The position numbers and the translations under genes were made by a program. Shown here piece after piece: positions 20,351-29,095 of a stretch of DNA of 40,182 nucleotides. The DNA is from Candidatus Endomicrobiellum devescovinae. GTDB lineage: Bacteria; Elusimicrobiota; Endomicrobiia; Endomicrobiales; Endomicrobiaceae. The DNA is taken from NCBI GenBank assembly GCA_031267795.1, contig JAIRYK010000012.1, positions 1-40,182 of the forward strand, in the 5' to 3' direction. Every line of letters starts with the position of its first letter. Position 1 is the stretch's first letter. Below the pieces are notes generated by a model. The model was not told where the DNA came from. It was given only the letters and a program-made list of their open reading frames with translations, and ran no database searches.

Positions 20351-23266
20351 ATGCCTGAACAATCTCAGAATGGTTTAGAGACACTTTTATTTATTAACGA
20401 CCAATATATTACAGTTAAGCAGATAGGCAAAGGTGGTTTCGGCGTTGTATGGCAAGCTTATGATTTCAGTCTGAAAAGTTTTGTTGCCATAAAAGAATTG
20501 CTTCCTGAATTTTCTGAGACAAAATTTGTAGAGATGTTTTACAAAGAAGCTCTCATTGCAAAAAATATTGTACAAGATAACATCGTAAGAGTATGGCGTT
20601 TCTGGAAAGGCAACAATGTCTCCTATTACATCTTGATGGATTTTGTCAATGGAAACGACCTTGAAGACATAATAAAAAGATGTAACGAATATCAAATTAA
20701 AATACCTTGGGAATTTTCCGTCTTAATATGTATGGACATATTAAGAGCTATAGATTATGCTAACCATATAGCCAAAGATCCTATAACAGGCAATTCTTAC
20801 GGAATAGTTTATAGAGACATATCGCCAGGCAACATCCTTATTTCTTATGATGGAAACGTAAAGCTCAGTGATTTTGGAATAGCAAAAACTGCAGATGAAA
20901 TAAAATTAGAGATAGGGATAAAACAAAAAATTGTAACTGGCAAATTTCCTTATATGTCGCCGGAACAATTAAAAGGTATGCCTGACATAGACCATCGTTC
21001 CGACATATTCTCTTCAGGAATAGTACTATATGAAATGCTTACAGGTAAGCAACTCTTCTCTGGAGAAAATGATGAAATTAAATCAAAAATTTTAGATACA
21101 GACTTTAATCAGGATTTATTAAATGGTCTTGAACTTCCTTTTGAACTCGGCGATATTTTAACAAAAGCTCTTCAAAGAGACAGAAACGCTAGATATGAAC
21201 GCTCAATTGAGATGTACCGCGATTTAAGAAGAGCTCTAAAAGGAATTGAAAACGAAGAGCTTATTTTGGATCTAGCATCTTTTGTATCAAAAGTGATGAG
21301 TAAAGAGCGCGAAGAGTCCATGAGTGTCGCTGAGCGTGTCAAATCTTTAGACAAGCAGAAGATAATAAATAATCCTTCAACCGTTAGAGTCAAAACATCT
21401 GATTTCATTGTTGGAGATGTTTATGAAGAGCCAGCAGCCAATTCTAAAAACTCCTCAACCGATTCTGCCCAAAATAGTGTTCAAGATCAGTCTCAACAAA
21501 TAGAAGCAAAAGGAAAAACTGTTTTTGAAGAAGTCGGCGATTGGTTTTTAACTAAAATTAAGGGACTTAAAAATAAAGTAGTAAAAATTATTATAAGTTT
21601 AGTTCTTGCTGCGTTAATTTTCTCAGGATTAGATATTTTTCTTCATATTACACCTTTCGGAAAAGCCATATATGCTCGTTTAAATCCTCCTGACGTTATT
21701 ATCACAACAGTTCCTTCAGGAGCAGCTGTAACAATGAAAACAAAAGACGGCGATGTTATTTTAGAAAATGCGGATTCTTCATCACCAATAGCTTTAAGGA
21801 AAGTACAGCCTCAGTCTTATATAGTCACTGCAGTTAAGCAAGGATTTAACCCCGTTGAAAGAGTTGTAAGAATTGACGAAGCCACAAAAGAAAGCAAAAC
21901 TAAACAAAAGAAAATAGAAATCATTTTTGATTTTGAACTTACTGTAAACTCTGTCCCTTCTGAAGCAGAAGTCCATATAGACGGCAATAAATATGGATTT
22001 ACTCCATGTACGATTCAGCTTGCCGCAGGCGCTCATACTGTAGAGCTTCTATTGCCAGGCTTTGAACAACTGGGTTCTCAAGCCAAACAATTTGTTGAAG
22101 GTCAGTGTAATGTGGACTTTTCAAAAACAAATACAGATGAAATATTTACAGAAGTTGACAAAAATTATTGGGATACTGGGCTTAAAACCAGCGATGATAA
22201 AACAACCTTTTTTATAACAGGTCATTTATTTAGAGGATTCTCTTTTGTCTCAGAACCAGAAAATATGAGCATTCATATAGTTGGAGAAGAAAAGCCTCGC
22301 GGGAATACGCCTTTATCTGTTCATTTAAAAGATGGTTCGTACAAAGTAAGGGCATTAGATCCCAATGGAGAATACGCTGAAGCAACAGAAGATATAGTAA
22401 TTTCATCAGATTCGCTAAATCTCTTAAATATTCGTATGAAAAAGAACATTTCTTTTAGAGTAAAAGCAAAAGATTCTTCTGATTCCTTTAGAGCAAAACT
22501 AAAGATTGAAGGTAAAGACTTCAATGAAATAAAAAATATAGATACAGGTAAACCTATAATAATACCTCTTCCTGCAGGTGAATATAAATTTGTCTTTACC
22601 GCAGAAAATTTTGAACCTTATATAGAAAATGACGTTGATATTACAAAAATCAATACCGTAAATGCCGAAATGGTTTATTCTAAAATTCCTTTTAGTATAG
22701 TTGTGGTTTCATTAAATGCAAATGGTAAAGAAATACCTGTTAGAAATGCTTTTATTTGGATAAATAATAAAATTGCAGGCAAAGTAAATTCAAAAGGACT
22801 ATGGAAAACAGATGTTGACAGAAACTCAATTATAGAAGGTAAAATTGTCGCTCAACAATTTATTGAACAAGAATTTAAAATTACAGCTAAACCAAATAAG
22901 AAAAATATCAACAAAATAAGGTTGATCTCTGAGGGTGCTACTGATGTTGCTTCGGTAAACATAACCGAGCTAGAAAACGCAGACGCTTTTGATGTGAAAG
23001 AAGCTCAATCTAAAAGCAAACCTGTAAAAAATAATAATAAAACACCTATAAAATCTCCTAATAAAAAACAGCCCTATAAAAAAAGTATTGACAATGGAAA
23101 ATCTTTACAAAAAGAAAAGACACTTGCTGCATCTACATCAAAGGCTTCAGGAAGCGATAACGAAGTAAAGACAGTAGTCTGCCCATATTGCGGTTATGTA
23201 AATACTATACCTGCTGGCAGAAGATTAAGGTTTTGCGTTAATTGTGGAAAACCTCTTAAGTATTAG
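20351..23266 (+). CDS. Transmembrane Ser/Thr protein kinase with PEGA-like repeats and a C-terminal zinc ribbon
   Basis: The 971-residue protein starts with a Hanks-type kinase domain (about 18-295): glycine loop GKGGFG (26-31), ATP lysine Lys48, helix-C Glu66, catalytic YRDISPGN (Asp156, Asn161), DFG (174-176) and SPE (203-205). Tyr replaces the usual His of HRD, but all catalytic residues are present. A charged linker leads to one membrane helix (about 411-432). The outside part has PEGA-like domains, for example VIITTVPSGAAV, LTVNSVPSEAEVHIDG and VSEPENMSIHIVGEEKPRGNTPL. A lysine-rich stretch precedes a CPYC...CVNC zinc ribbon (Cys944, 947, 962, 965). It heads a nine-gene cluster with a matching PP2C phosphatase and FHA protein, so it is probably the sensor kinase of that module. 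Confidence 0.92.
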   Translation: MPEQSQNGLETLLFINDQYITVKQIGKGGFGVVWQAYDFSLKSFVAIKELLPEFSETKFVEMFYKEALIAKNIVQDNIVRVWRFWKGNNVSYYILMDFVNGNDLEDIIKRCNEYQIKIPWEFSVLICMDILRAIDYANHIAKDPITGNSYGIVYRDISPGNILISYDGNVKLSDFGIAKTADEIKLEIGIKQKIVTGKFPYMSPEQLKGMPDIDHRSDIFSSGIVLYEMLTGKQLFSGENDEIKSKILDTDFNQDLLNGLELPFELGDILTKALQRDRNARYERSIEMYRDLRRALKGIENEELILDLASFVSKVMSKEREESMSVAERVKSLDKQKIINNPSTVRVKTSDFIVGDVYEEPAANSKNSSTDSAQNSVQDQSQQIEAKGKTVFEEVGDWFLTKIKGLKNKVVKIIISLVLAALIFSGLDIFLHITPFGKAIYARLNPPDVIITTVPSGAAVTMKTKDGDVILENADSSSPIALRKVQPQSYIVTAVKQGFNPVERVVRIDEATKESKTKQKKIEIIFDFELTVNSVPSEAEVHIDGNKYGFTPCTIQLAAGAHTVELLLPGFEQLGSQAKQFVEGQCNVDFSKTNTDEIFTEVDKNYWDTGLKTSDDKTTFFITGHLFRGFSFVSEPENMSIHIVGEEKPRGNTPLSVHLKDGSYKVRALDPNGEYAEATEDIVISSDSLNLLNIRMKKNISFRVKAKDSSDSFRAKLKIEGKDFNEIKNIDTGKPIIIPLPAGEYKFVFTAENFEPYIENDVDITKINTVNAEMVYSKIPFSIVVVSLNANGKEIPVRNAFIWINNKIAGKVNSKGLWKTDVDRNSIIEGKIVAQQFIEQEFKITAKPNKKNINKIRLISEGATDVASVNITELENADAFDVKEAQSKSKPVKNNNKTPIKSPNKKQPYKKSIDNGKSLQKEKTLAASTSKASGSDNEVKTVVCPYCGYVNTIPAGRRLRFCVNCGKPLKY

Positions 23267-23316
23267 TTTTTAAGAAAGTCTTACTCTAAATCTATTTTGG
23301 TGAAGCGGAGAGATTT

Positions 23317-24258
23317 ATGAAGAAACTTGTACTGATTACAACGTCATTTTTTGTTACGCTTGTTTTATACAGCATTATTTTTGCAGATTCTCAAAAAATT
23401 ATATCCCTCCAAGGAAGAATAACCGATAACACAGGAACACCTGTCTCAGGCATGGGAAATTTCAGCTTTACATTTCATGATGGGACGACTAATGATCCTC
23501 ATATAAGTATTTCAACTTATGTCAACCGAGGGCTGTACAGCGTTAATATAGAACTTGATAGGCTATCTTCAAGTATAGATTTTAGTAACAGTGTAAGCGT
23601 AGATGTTGAGTACAATAATACTTCTCTGGGAACAACTCAACTAGCTGCAAGTCCCTATGCATTCTGGGCAGATTCATCTAATTATGCTGCTTATGCTTCA
23701 ACTGCTGCTTGGACTACAAATGTCTCAACTGCTATTTGGGCTTCTTCTTCTTCTTGGGTTACTGAACAAATAGATGGAACTCAAATAAGAAACAATACAA
23801 CTGATACTGACCCTTACTTACTCTTTGTTGCTAGCGCTGTTTACGCTTCAACTGCTGCTTGGGCAGCTACACATGGCGAAGACCTTGCAGAAATATATTC
23901 TTCAAAAGAAAATCTTGAACCGGGTGATGTTGTAGTAATATCTCAAGATATAGATAACAACATAGAGAAATCAAAATCACCAGATTCTATTAGAGTAGCA
24001 GGCGTAATTCCTACAGAACCAGGTCTTCTAATGAGTTCAAAAGAACAGGGCTACCAACTGGCTTTGGTAGGCAAAGTTCCTGTTAAAGTTACAAACGAAG
24101 GTGGAAGCATAATCCGTGGAGATTTACTTACGACATCATCAATTCCAGGTCATGCGAAAAAAGCCTCTAATCCCAAAACGGGAAGCGTAATAGGTAAAGC
24201 TTTAGAAAATTTTAGCGGAACAAAAGGCACAATACTTGTTTTGGTAAATTTGCAATGA
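23317..24258 (+). CDS. Secreted protein with repeat stalk and tail-fibre-like C-terminal domain
   Basis: The 313-residue protein has a signal peptide (residues 1-23, ending ..IIFADSQ). Residues 28-115 form a beta-rich domain (SLQGRITDNTGTPVSGMGNFSFTFHDG...) that ends in AASPYAFWADS. Residues about 120-190 are low-complexity Ala/Ser/Thr/Trp repeats (YASTAAW, STAIWASSSSW). The C-terminal domain (EDLAEIYSSKENLEPGDVVVI...GTILVLVNL) resembles C-terminal domains of phage-tail-fibre-like and surface proteins. I cannot assign a function; a surface or adhesin-like fibre is likely. GGAGAG precedes the ATG and the gene overlaps the next by four bases, so it is part of the kinase cluster. Confidence 0.7.
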   Translation: MKKLVLITTSFFVTLVLYSIIFADSQKIISLQGRITDNTGTPVSGMGNFSFTFHDGTTNDPHISISTYVNRGLYSVNIELDRLSSSIDFSNSVSVDVEYNNTSLGTTQLAASPYAFWADSSNYAAYASTAAWTTNVSTAIWASSSSWVTEQIDGTQIRNNTTDTDPYLLFVASAVYASTAAWAATHGEDLAEIYSSKENLEPGDVVVISQDIDNNIEKSKSPDSIRVAGVIPTEPGLLMSSKEQGYQLALVGKVPVKVTNEGGSIIRGDLLTTSSIPGHAKKASNPKTGSVIGKALENFSGTKGTILVLVNLQ

Positions 24259-25487
24259 TAAAAAATAAAAAGATTTTAGACTATATCACTAAAATGTTTC
24301 TGTTATTTTTCTGGCTAGCATTTCCTGTTATTGCAGTAGCCGAAGGATATACAGGAGATATTTCTCTTTCAAACGGCGGGCAGTTAAACCAAAGCGCAAA
24401 TTATCACCATATAAGTTCGGTAAACAACGGTATAACTTTTTCTGAAGTTCCTGTGATGACCTTTGATAATATGATAAGCATAGGCGTTATTACGTCTTTC
24501 TGGCTGGATAACAACGATATTTCATATGAGAACATGACGCTTGAAAATAAATCTTTCATTAGCGGAAGCACTGTTCCGACAAACACAGTAAATATAGGAA
24601 TTACTTTTAAAACCGCAAGTAGCGATATAAGACAAATTAAATATGCAGTCTCCCAAGATTTGAGCAATCTGAATAATTACACAGTAGTTTACAGCAGTTG
24701 GGATCCGGGTGTCCCAGTAGGACAAAGCATACAAATTTCAACAACAACAGATCAATTGGAGAAAGGAATAAATTATATACAATGGTACGCACAGAATACC
24801 GCAGCTGCGGAAGGTCTATTAACTGGCATATTTATAATCTATGTAACCAATTCTGACGAATACATAAAAATTCTTCAACCTGGGCAAATAGCTTCACTAA
24901 AACCAAAAATTAAGGCTGAACTTTATTCAGCTTACGGATTTAACGAATCAAGCGTTACAGTAAAACTTTTTTCAGGAACTTCTACAAATACCGCAAGCAT
25001 ATATAGAGCCTCAGGAGCAGGACATTTCAAATACGAAAATGGTAAAAAATTTCTTGACTATACTTATGATGGTACAGTACGTCTTGTTGATAAAGGACCA
25101 TATACTCTGTCTGTGGAGTTTACAGATAATAAAAATCAAACTGTAGGATCCAAATGCGTAACGTTTAGAGTTAATAGTGAGCAAGTTGCTCAATTATTAC
25201 CGTATCCGTCTCCTTACAATCCAAATAGCGGCAAACAACCAATGAAAATAAAATATGTTTTAGCTGAAGCAGCTTCTGTTACAATCAATATTTATGATAG
25301 AGCTGGTAAATTTATAAGCAAAGTAATAGAGAAAGTTTCTAGTGTTGAAGGGGCAAATTATACCGACTGGGACGCAAAAAGTTATGCGGGAGACAGTCTT
25401 GCAAACGGCATTTACATTTGTGAGATAATTACAGATAACGGTAAAGAAAACAGGCGATACAGATCTTTTGCAATATTAAGGAAATAA
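24255..25487 (+). CDS. Secreted protein with FlgD-like C-terminal domain
   Basis: The 410-residue protein has an N-terminal signal sequence (about 1-30, with hydrophobic MFLLFFWLAFPVIAVAEG). The middle has beta-rich, Ig-like segments without a family I recognise. The last 95 residues form a FlgD/T9SS-type Ig-like domain: PYPSPYNPNSGKQPMKIKYVL, VTINIYDRAGKFI, then DWDAKSYAGDSLANGIYICEI. In Bacteroidota and relatives such ends mark secreted, surface-delivered proteins; that role here is inference. It overlaps the preceding gene by four bases and is followed after four bases by a PorV-type barrel, a protein class linked to surface delivery in type IX secretion. Confidence 0.75.
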   Translation: MIKNKKILDYITKMFLLFFWLAFPVIAVAEGYTGDISLSNGGQLNQSANYHHISSVNNGITFSEVPVMTFDNMISIGVITSFWLDNNDISYENMTLENKSFISGSTVPTNTVNIGITFKTASSDIRQIKYAVSQDLSNLNNYTVVYSSWDPGVPVGQSIQISTTTDQLEKGINYIQWYAQNTAAAEGLLTGIFIIYVTNSDEYIKILQPGQIASLKPKIKAELYSAYGFNESSVTVKLFSGTSTNTASIYRASGAGHFKYENGKKFLDYTYDGTVRLVDKGPYTLSVEFTDNKNQTVGSKCVTFRVNSEQVAQLLPYPSPYNPNSGKQPMKIKYVLAEAASVTINIYDRAGKFISKVIEKVSSVEGANYTDWDAKSYAGDSLANGIYICEIITDNGKENRRYRSFAILRK

Positions 25488-25491
25488 AGTT

Positions 25492-26544
25492 ATGACAAAA
25501 TCAGTAAAAATTGGTTTTCTTATCCTGATATTTGCAACAGTTGCGGTTAATTCTTTTGCCGCTTTTGGCGGATCTGCATTTTTTAAAAAAGGGGTTGGAG
25601 CAAGGGCGCTTGGTATGGGTGGAGCATATACTTCACTTGTAAATGACGCCAGTGCCGTATATTGGAACCCTGCAGGAATTGGTCAAATAAAAAAATATAG
25701 CATATCTGTTATGGGCACCTCAGGAGCATCTAATGAGTGGCCTGGACTCAAAGAAGTGGTGCCAAGCCATAGTTTTGCTGCTATTTCAATACCTGCAGCA
25801 AAAATTACGGATTTTTTGGGAGAATCTGTTTTTGCAATAGGTTTAATAAATTCAACTATTGATAATACTGTGAAATCAGAAGAAGTTGATGATGGAAACG
25901 ACGGTATTGAAACAGGAACTTTTTCTGACACGCAAAATGCCGTTTATTTATCTTGGGGAATACCTCTATTTGAAAATATAAACAATTTGTACTTAGGTTT
26001 ATCACTAAAATATATTTCCGAAAAAATGAGTTCAATCCCCGGCGGAAATGCGGCAGGTTACGACATAGACGCAGGATTGCTCTACAACATTTTTGAAACT
26101 TTAAATTTCGGATTGTTTTTGAGTAAAGGAGCGACTCTTACTTGGGACAGTGGACATAGCGATACCGCAGCATTAACGACAAAATTTGCCGTTTCAAATA
26201 AGTTTAATATCAGCGAAAAGTTTAAAATTACAGGAGCAGTTGATCTTGTTCAGGCTCAAAAAGAACCTTTATCGGCAAATATCGGTAGTGAGATAAGTTG
26301 CGTTGATATTTTGAGAGGATCTTCATTTGGCTTAAACGGTCTTCATTTAAGAGGCGGAATAAATTCTTATGCTTTGGAAAATAGATACAATGTCAAAGAC
26401 GATATTAACAGAAATATAACATATTCTTTGGGATGTGGTATAGATTTGACTGTATTTGGTACCGAACTACGCATTGATTATGCCTTAAGTATGGGCAATA
26501 TTTTTGACCAAAAAAATAAAATTTCTTTGAGTTTATTTTTTTAG
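25492..26544 (+). CDS. PorV/PorQ family (UPF0164-like) outer-membrane protein
   Basis: The 350-residue protein has a signal peptide (residues 1-23, ending NSFAAFG). The diagnostic block GVGARALGMGGAYTSLVNDASAVYWNPAGI lies directly after it, which marks the FadL-like PorV/PorQ/UPF0164 barrels. Alternating beta strands continue to a C-terminal Phe-Phe, the usual outer-membrane ending. PorV in type IX secretion carries cargo to the surface; in other phyla the role is unknown. Its neighbour upstream has a FlgD-like C-terminal domain, which could be cargo. No other type IX component is in the window. Confidence 0.85.
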   Translation: MTKSVKIGFLILIFATVAVNSFAAFGGSAFFKKGVGARALGMGGAYTSLVNDASAVYWNPAGIGQIKKYSISVMGTSGASNEWPGLKEVVPSHSFAAISIPAAKITDFLGESVFAIGLINSTIDNTVKSEEVDDGNDGIETGTFSDTQNAVYLSWGIPLFENINNLYLGLSLKYISEKMSSIPGGNAAGYDIDAGLLYNIFETLNFGLFLSKGATLTWDSGHSDTAALTTKFAVSNKFNISEKFKITGAVDLVQAQKEPLSANIGSEISCVDILRGSSFGLNGLHLRGGINSYALENRYNVKDDINRNITYSLGCGIDLTVFGTELRIDYALSMGNIFDQKNKISLSLFF

Positions 26545-26553
26545 AGGTTTAAA

Positions 26554-27396
26554 ATGATAAAAAAAATTTTTAGTTTCATACTTATTTCTTTGCTTGGCTT
26601 AAATATCCAGTTAAGTTTATGTTTTGCCGCAAAAAGAGATGTGCAAGATCCCGTCCTAAGAGAAATAATTAACGAATTTGGCAATAAAATCCCCAAATTC
26701 ACAAATAAATACGGAGATAGCGTGTTTGTGCAAGATGGCTCTGTTACAAGAGCAGATCTTATTACAGCATTGTATGAATACGATAAAAGAACTAGAGGAG
26801 CAGCAAACGCTCCTGCTGGAATGAATTCGCAAACAATAACTAGAAATGAATTTGAGGATATAAAAAACAAAATTGCTATGCTTGAAAAAAACGGACGGAT
26901 AGCAAGCGCTCCAGCTTCGCCAAAAAGTAAAGGAGGTACAGATATTGTAAGAATAATAGCTGATTTGGAGCCAAATATGCCTATGCTTTTAGATAATTCT
27001 TTAAAATATTCAAAAGTTTTTAACGAATTACAACAACAAGTGAACTACGGAGATGGACGTACCGTGTCAAAGGGAACGCCTATTTCAAAAAAAGAACTTG
27101 CTGAAATTAAAAGAACTCTATCTCAGCTTCAGTCGGACTATATTGCTATTTCAAAAAAAATAGATAAGTTAAATTCATCTTTACCTGAAACAGAACGATA
27201 TGACAAAAATAAAAATATAGAATTAATTCGTCTTTCTAAACAATTGAACGAAATGGAGAAGACTATTTCGGAAACTTCTCACACGCAATATTATGATAAT
27301 TTCGGCTCGCCAAGCAGTGGTAGCAAAAATACAGGTAAGCTTGCTGGAGTAAGCCTTGGTCTTAGCATGATAGCAGCATTATTTGTATCCAGATAA
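26554..27396 (+). CDS. Secreted protein with short SLH-like motif and coiled coil
   Basis: The 280-residue protein has a signal peptide (about 1-25, ending SLCFAAKRD). Residues 38-70 (IPKFTNKYGDSVFVQDGSVTRADLITALYEYDKR) resemble one S-layer-homology repeat with its TRA..L helix. Heptad-like helices follow (EFEDIKNKIAMLEK, and LAEIKRTLSQLQSDYIAISKKIDKLN), with a final hydrophobic segment LAGVSLGLSMIAALFV that could anchor it. I do not recognise a named family. It may link the outer membrane or wall to the other cluster products. Intergenic gaps of 9 and 30 bases keep it in the operon. Confidence 0.6.
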   Translation: MIKKIFSFILISLLGLNIQLSLCFAAKRDVQDPVLREIINEFGNKIPKFTNKYGDSVFVQDGSVTRADLITALYEYDKRTRGAANAPAGMNSQTITRNEFEDIKNKIAMLEKNGRIASAPASPKSKGGTDIVRIIADLEPNMPMLLDNSLKYSKVFNELQQQVNYGDGRTVSKGTPISKKELAEIKRTLSQLQSDYIAISKKIDKLNSSLPETERYDKNKNIELIRLSKQLNEMEKTISETSHTQYYDNFGSPSSGSKNTGKLAGVSLGLSMIAALFVSR

Positions 27397-27426
27397 ATAT
27401 ATTAATAATTATAAGGAGTTGAGAAG

Positions 27427-29095
27427 ATGGCGAGGCTACTATTAAAACGAAAAGCAGAAATTCTTGGCGAGTATATGTTAAAACGTAAAGACAAAATTTT
27501 TGTCGGAAGCAAAAAAGGCAACGATATAGTTATAAATGACAAAATTGTCTCTGAATTTCACTGCTCTATAGTCCTTAACAGTGGCAAATATTATGTAAAA
27601 GATCAAAATACTTTAACCGGCACAAAGATAAATGGGACAACTATATCAGAACAAGAGTTTCTTCCGGGAGATCAAATAGGAATAGGACCTTATTCCATTT
27701 TATACATAGACGATTCAGCAGGACGTCAAAATGAATATTATTTACTTGGCATATACGGTAAATTTGAAGGTAAAAAATATATAATCAAAAATGCTGAAAC
27801 TTTTATAGGAAGAGAAAAATTTTCACCAAGAGGAATTGAAAACGACATCATTCTTTCAGGAGATATGACCGTATCAAAAGGGCATGCAAAAATAACGCTA
27901 AACGGCAGCCAATATGTCATTACAGACGTTGGAAGCACTGGAGGCGTAGCGGTAAACAGTACTAAAGTTGGACAGTTAGACACTATGAACATAAACCCTG
28001 GTGACGAAATATCAATAGGAAGAACAATATTCAGATTTGTAACTTCAGCAAATGAAGATTATTCTTTTCCGGTGAAACAAAATATTCTACTGCTAAAGAT
28101 AGTGCGACCTTTATCTATTGTTTTAACTATAAGCGTTCTTTTATTTTCTGCAACACTATTATGAAAAATATATAGATCTTGTTGAAGGTCCTCTTCTTGC
28201 AAGTCCTGTTCTGTATAAAGCAAAAGATATTCCTCCAATGGTTGTAGTGGCAAACAATAACGGCAAAGTATATTTTATAGACGGCAAAACAAGAGCAAAA
28301 AAAACAGTAGACCTTTTTGAAAAAACAGGCAAAGCTCATCTTATCGCAGGCGCACCCGCAGTGGGGGATATAAACGGTGATGGAATACCAGAAGTTGTTG
28401 TTCAAACGAATATTCCGCAGTATGTTTCCGCTATAGATGTAACAAACTTTAACGTATTATAGACTTTTTTTGTTGAACCTACGCCTCCGTCAGAATTAAG
28501 ACATAACGCTTCGCCTTTAATTTCCGATGGGAATGTTTTTGTCGTTTCGGGAAATGGAACAATTTACAACTTAAAAGGTGATACTACTTATCCTGCTGGA
28601 GAACTTCTTTGGAAACTTAAGCTTCCCGATGGCAAAAGAATGATAGCTTCGCCGTCTAAATTTGATTTTGATAAAGACGGGCACGACGACTTTGTAATAG
28701 CTACCGAAGAAGGGAAAATATTAGTTGTAAAGAATAACACAAGAAGGAAGGAATTTGAGATTATTTCCGAAATTAAAGCCAGCAACGCTCCCATTACTTC
28801 GCAACCTTTGCTAGTTGATGCATTCGGTACTGGTAACTTAAATATATTTTTTGTAAATTCAAATAACGTTCTTCAAGCTATAGACACAAATACAAAAGTT
28901 ATCAAAAATCTTGATCCTTGGCCTATGTTTTTAGGAAGCCCGTCTCATATATCGCCTCAAAATATGTCAAAATATAAATTAAAGTACAGGATTATGTTTT
29001 TCGGCGGAATCTTAATTTCTATCTTTTTTATAACATTTAAAATACTGAGAGCAGTAAAGAAAAGCGTTAAAAAGGTTAAGGTTAAATTTCTATGA
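27427..29095 (+). pseudogene. FHA-domain membrane protein with extracytoplasmic FG-GAP/propeller repeats, broken
   Basis: The intact ancestor would be about 555 residues. The first frame (27427-28164) encodes two FHA domains (VGSKKGNDIVIND..VSEFHCSI; GREKFSPRGIENDIILSGD..VSKGHAKI..VGSTGGVAVNS) and a membrane helix, and then stops. The continuing frame, open from 28133, carries YYEKYIDLVEGPLLASPV and propeller/FG-GAP repeats (VGDINGDGIPEVVV; FDFDKDGHDDFVIA). It is cut by an in-frame TAG at 28460-28462 (NVL-stop-TFFVEP, perhaps once TGG) and resumes unchanged to 29095 with a final membrane helix. So there is one frameshift within 28133-28164 plus one nonsense codon. FHA domains bind phosphothreonine, so this was probably a reader for the cluster kinase. 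A short FHA-plus-helix product may still be made. Confidence 0.85.

Noticed and set aside
28460-28462. Recoded TAG (pyrrolysine or suppressor) in the propeller gene
   Set aside because: Other genes do not show in-frame TAG, and the same gene has a separate frameshift, so ordinary decay explains it better.
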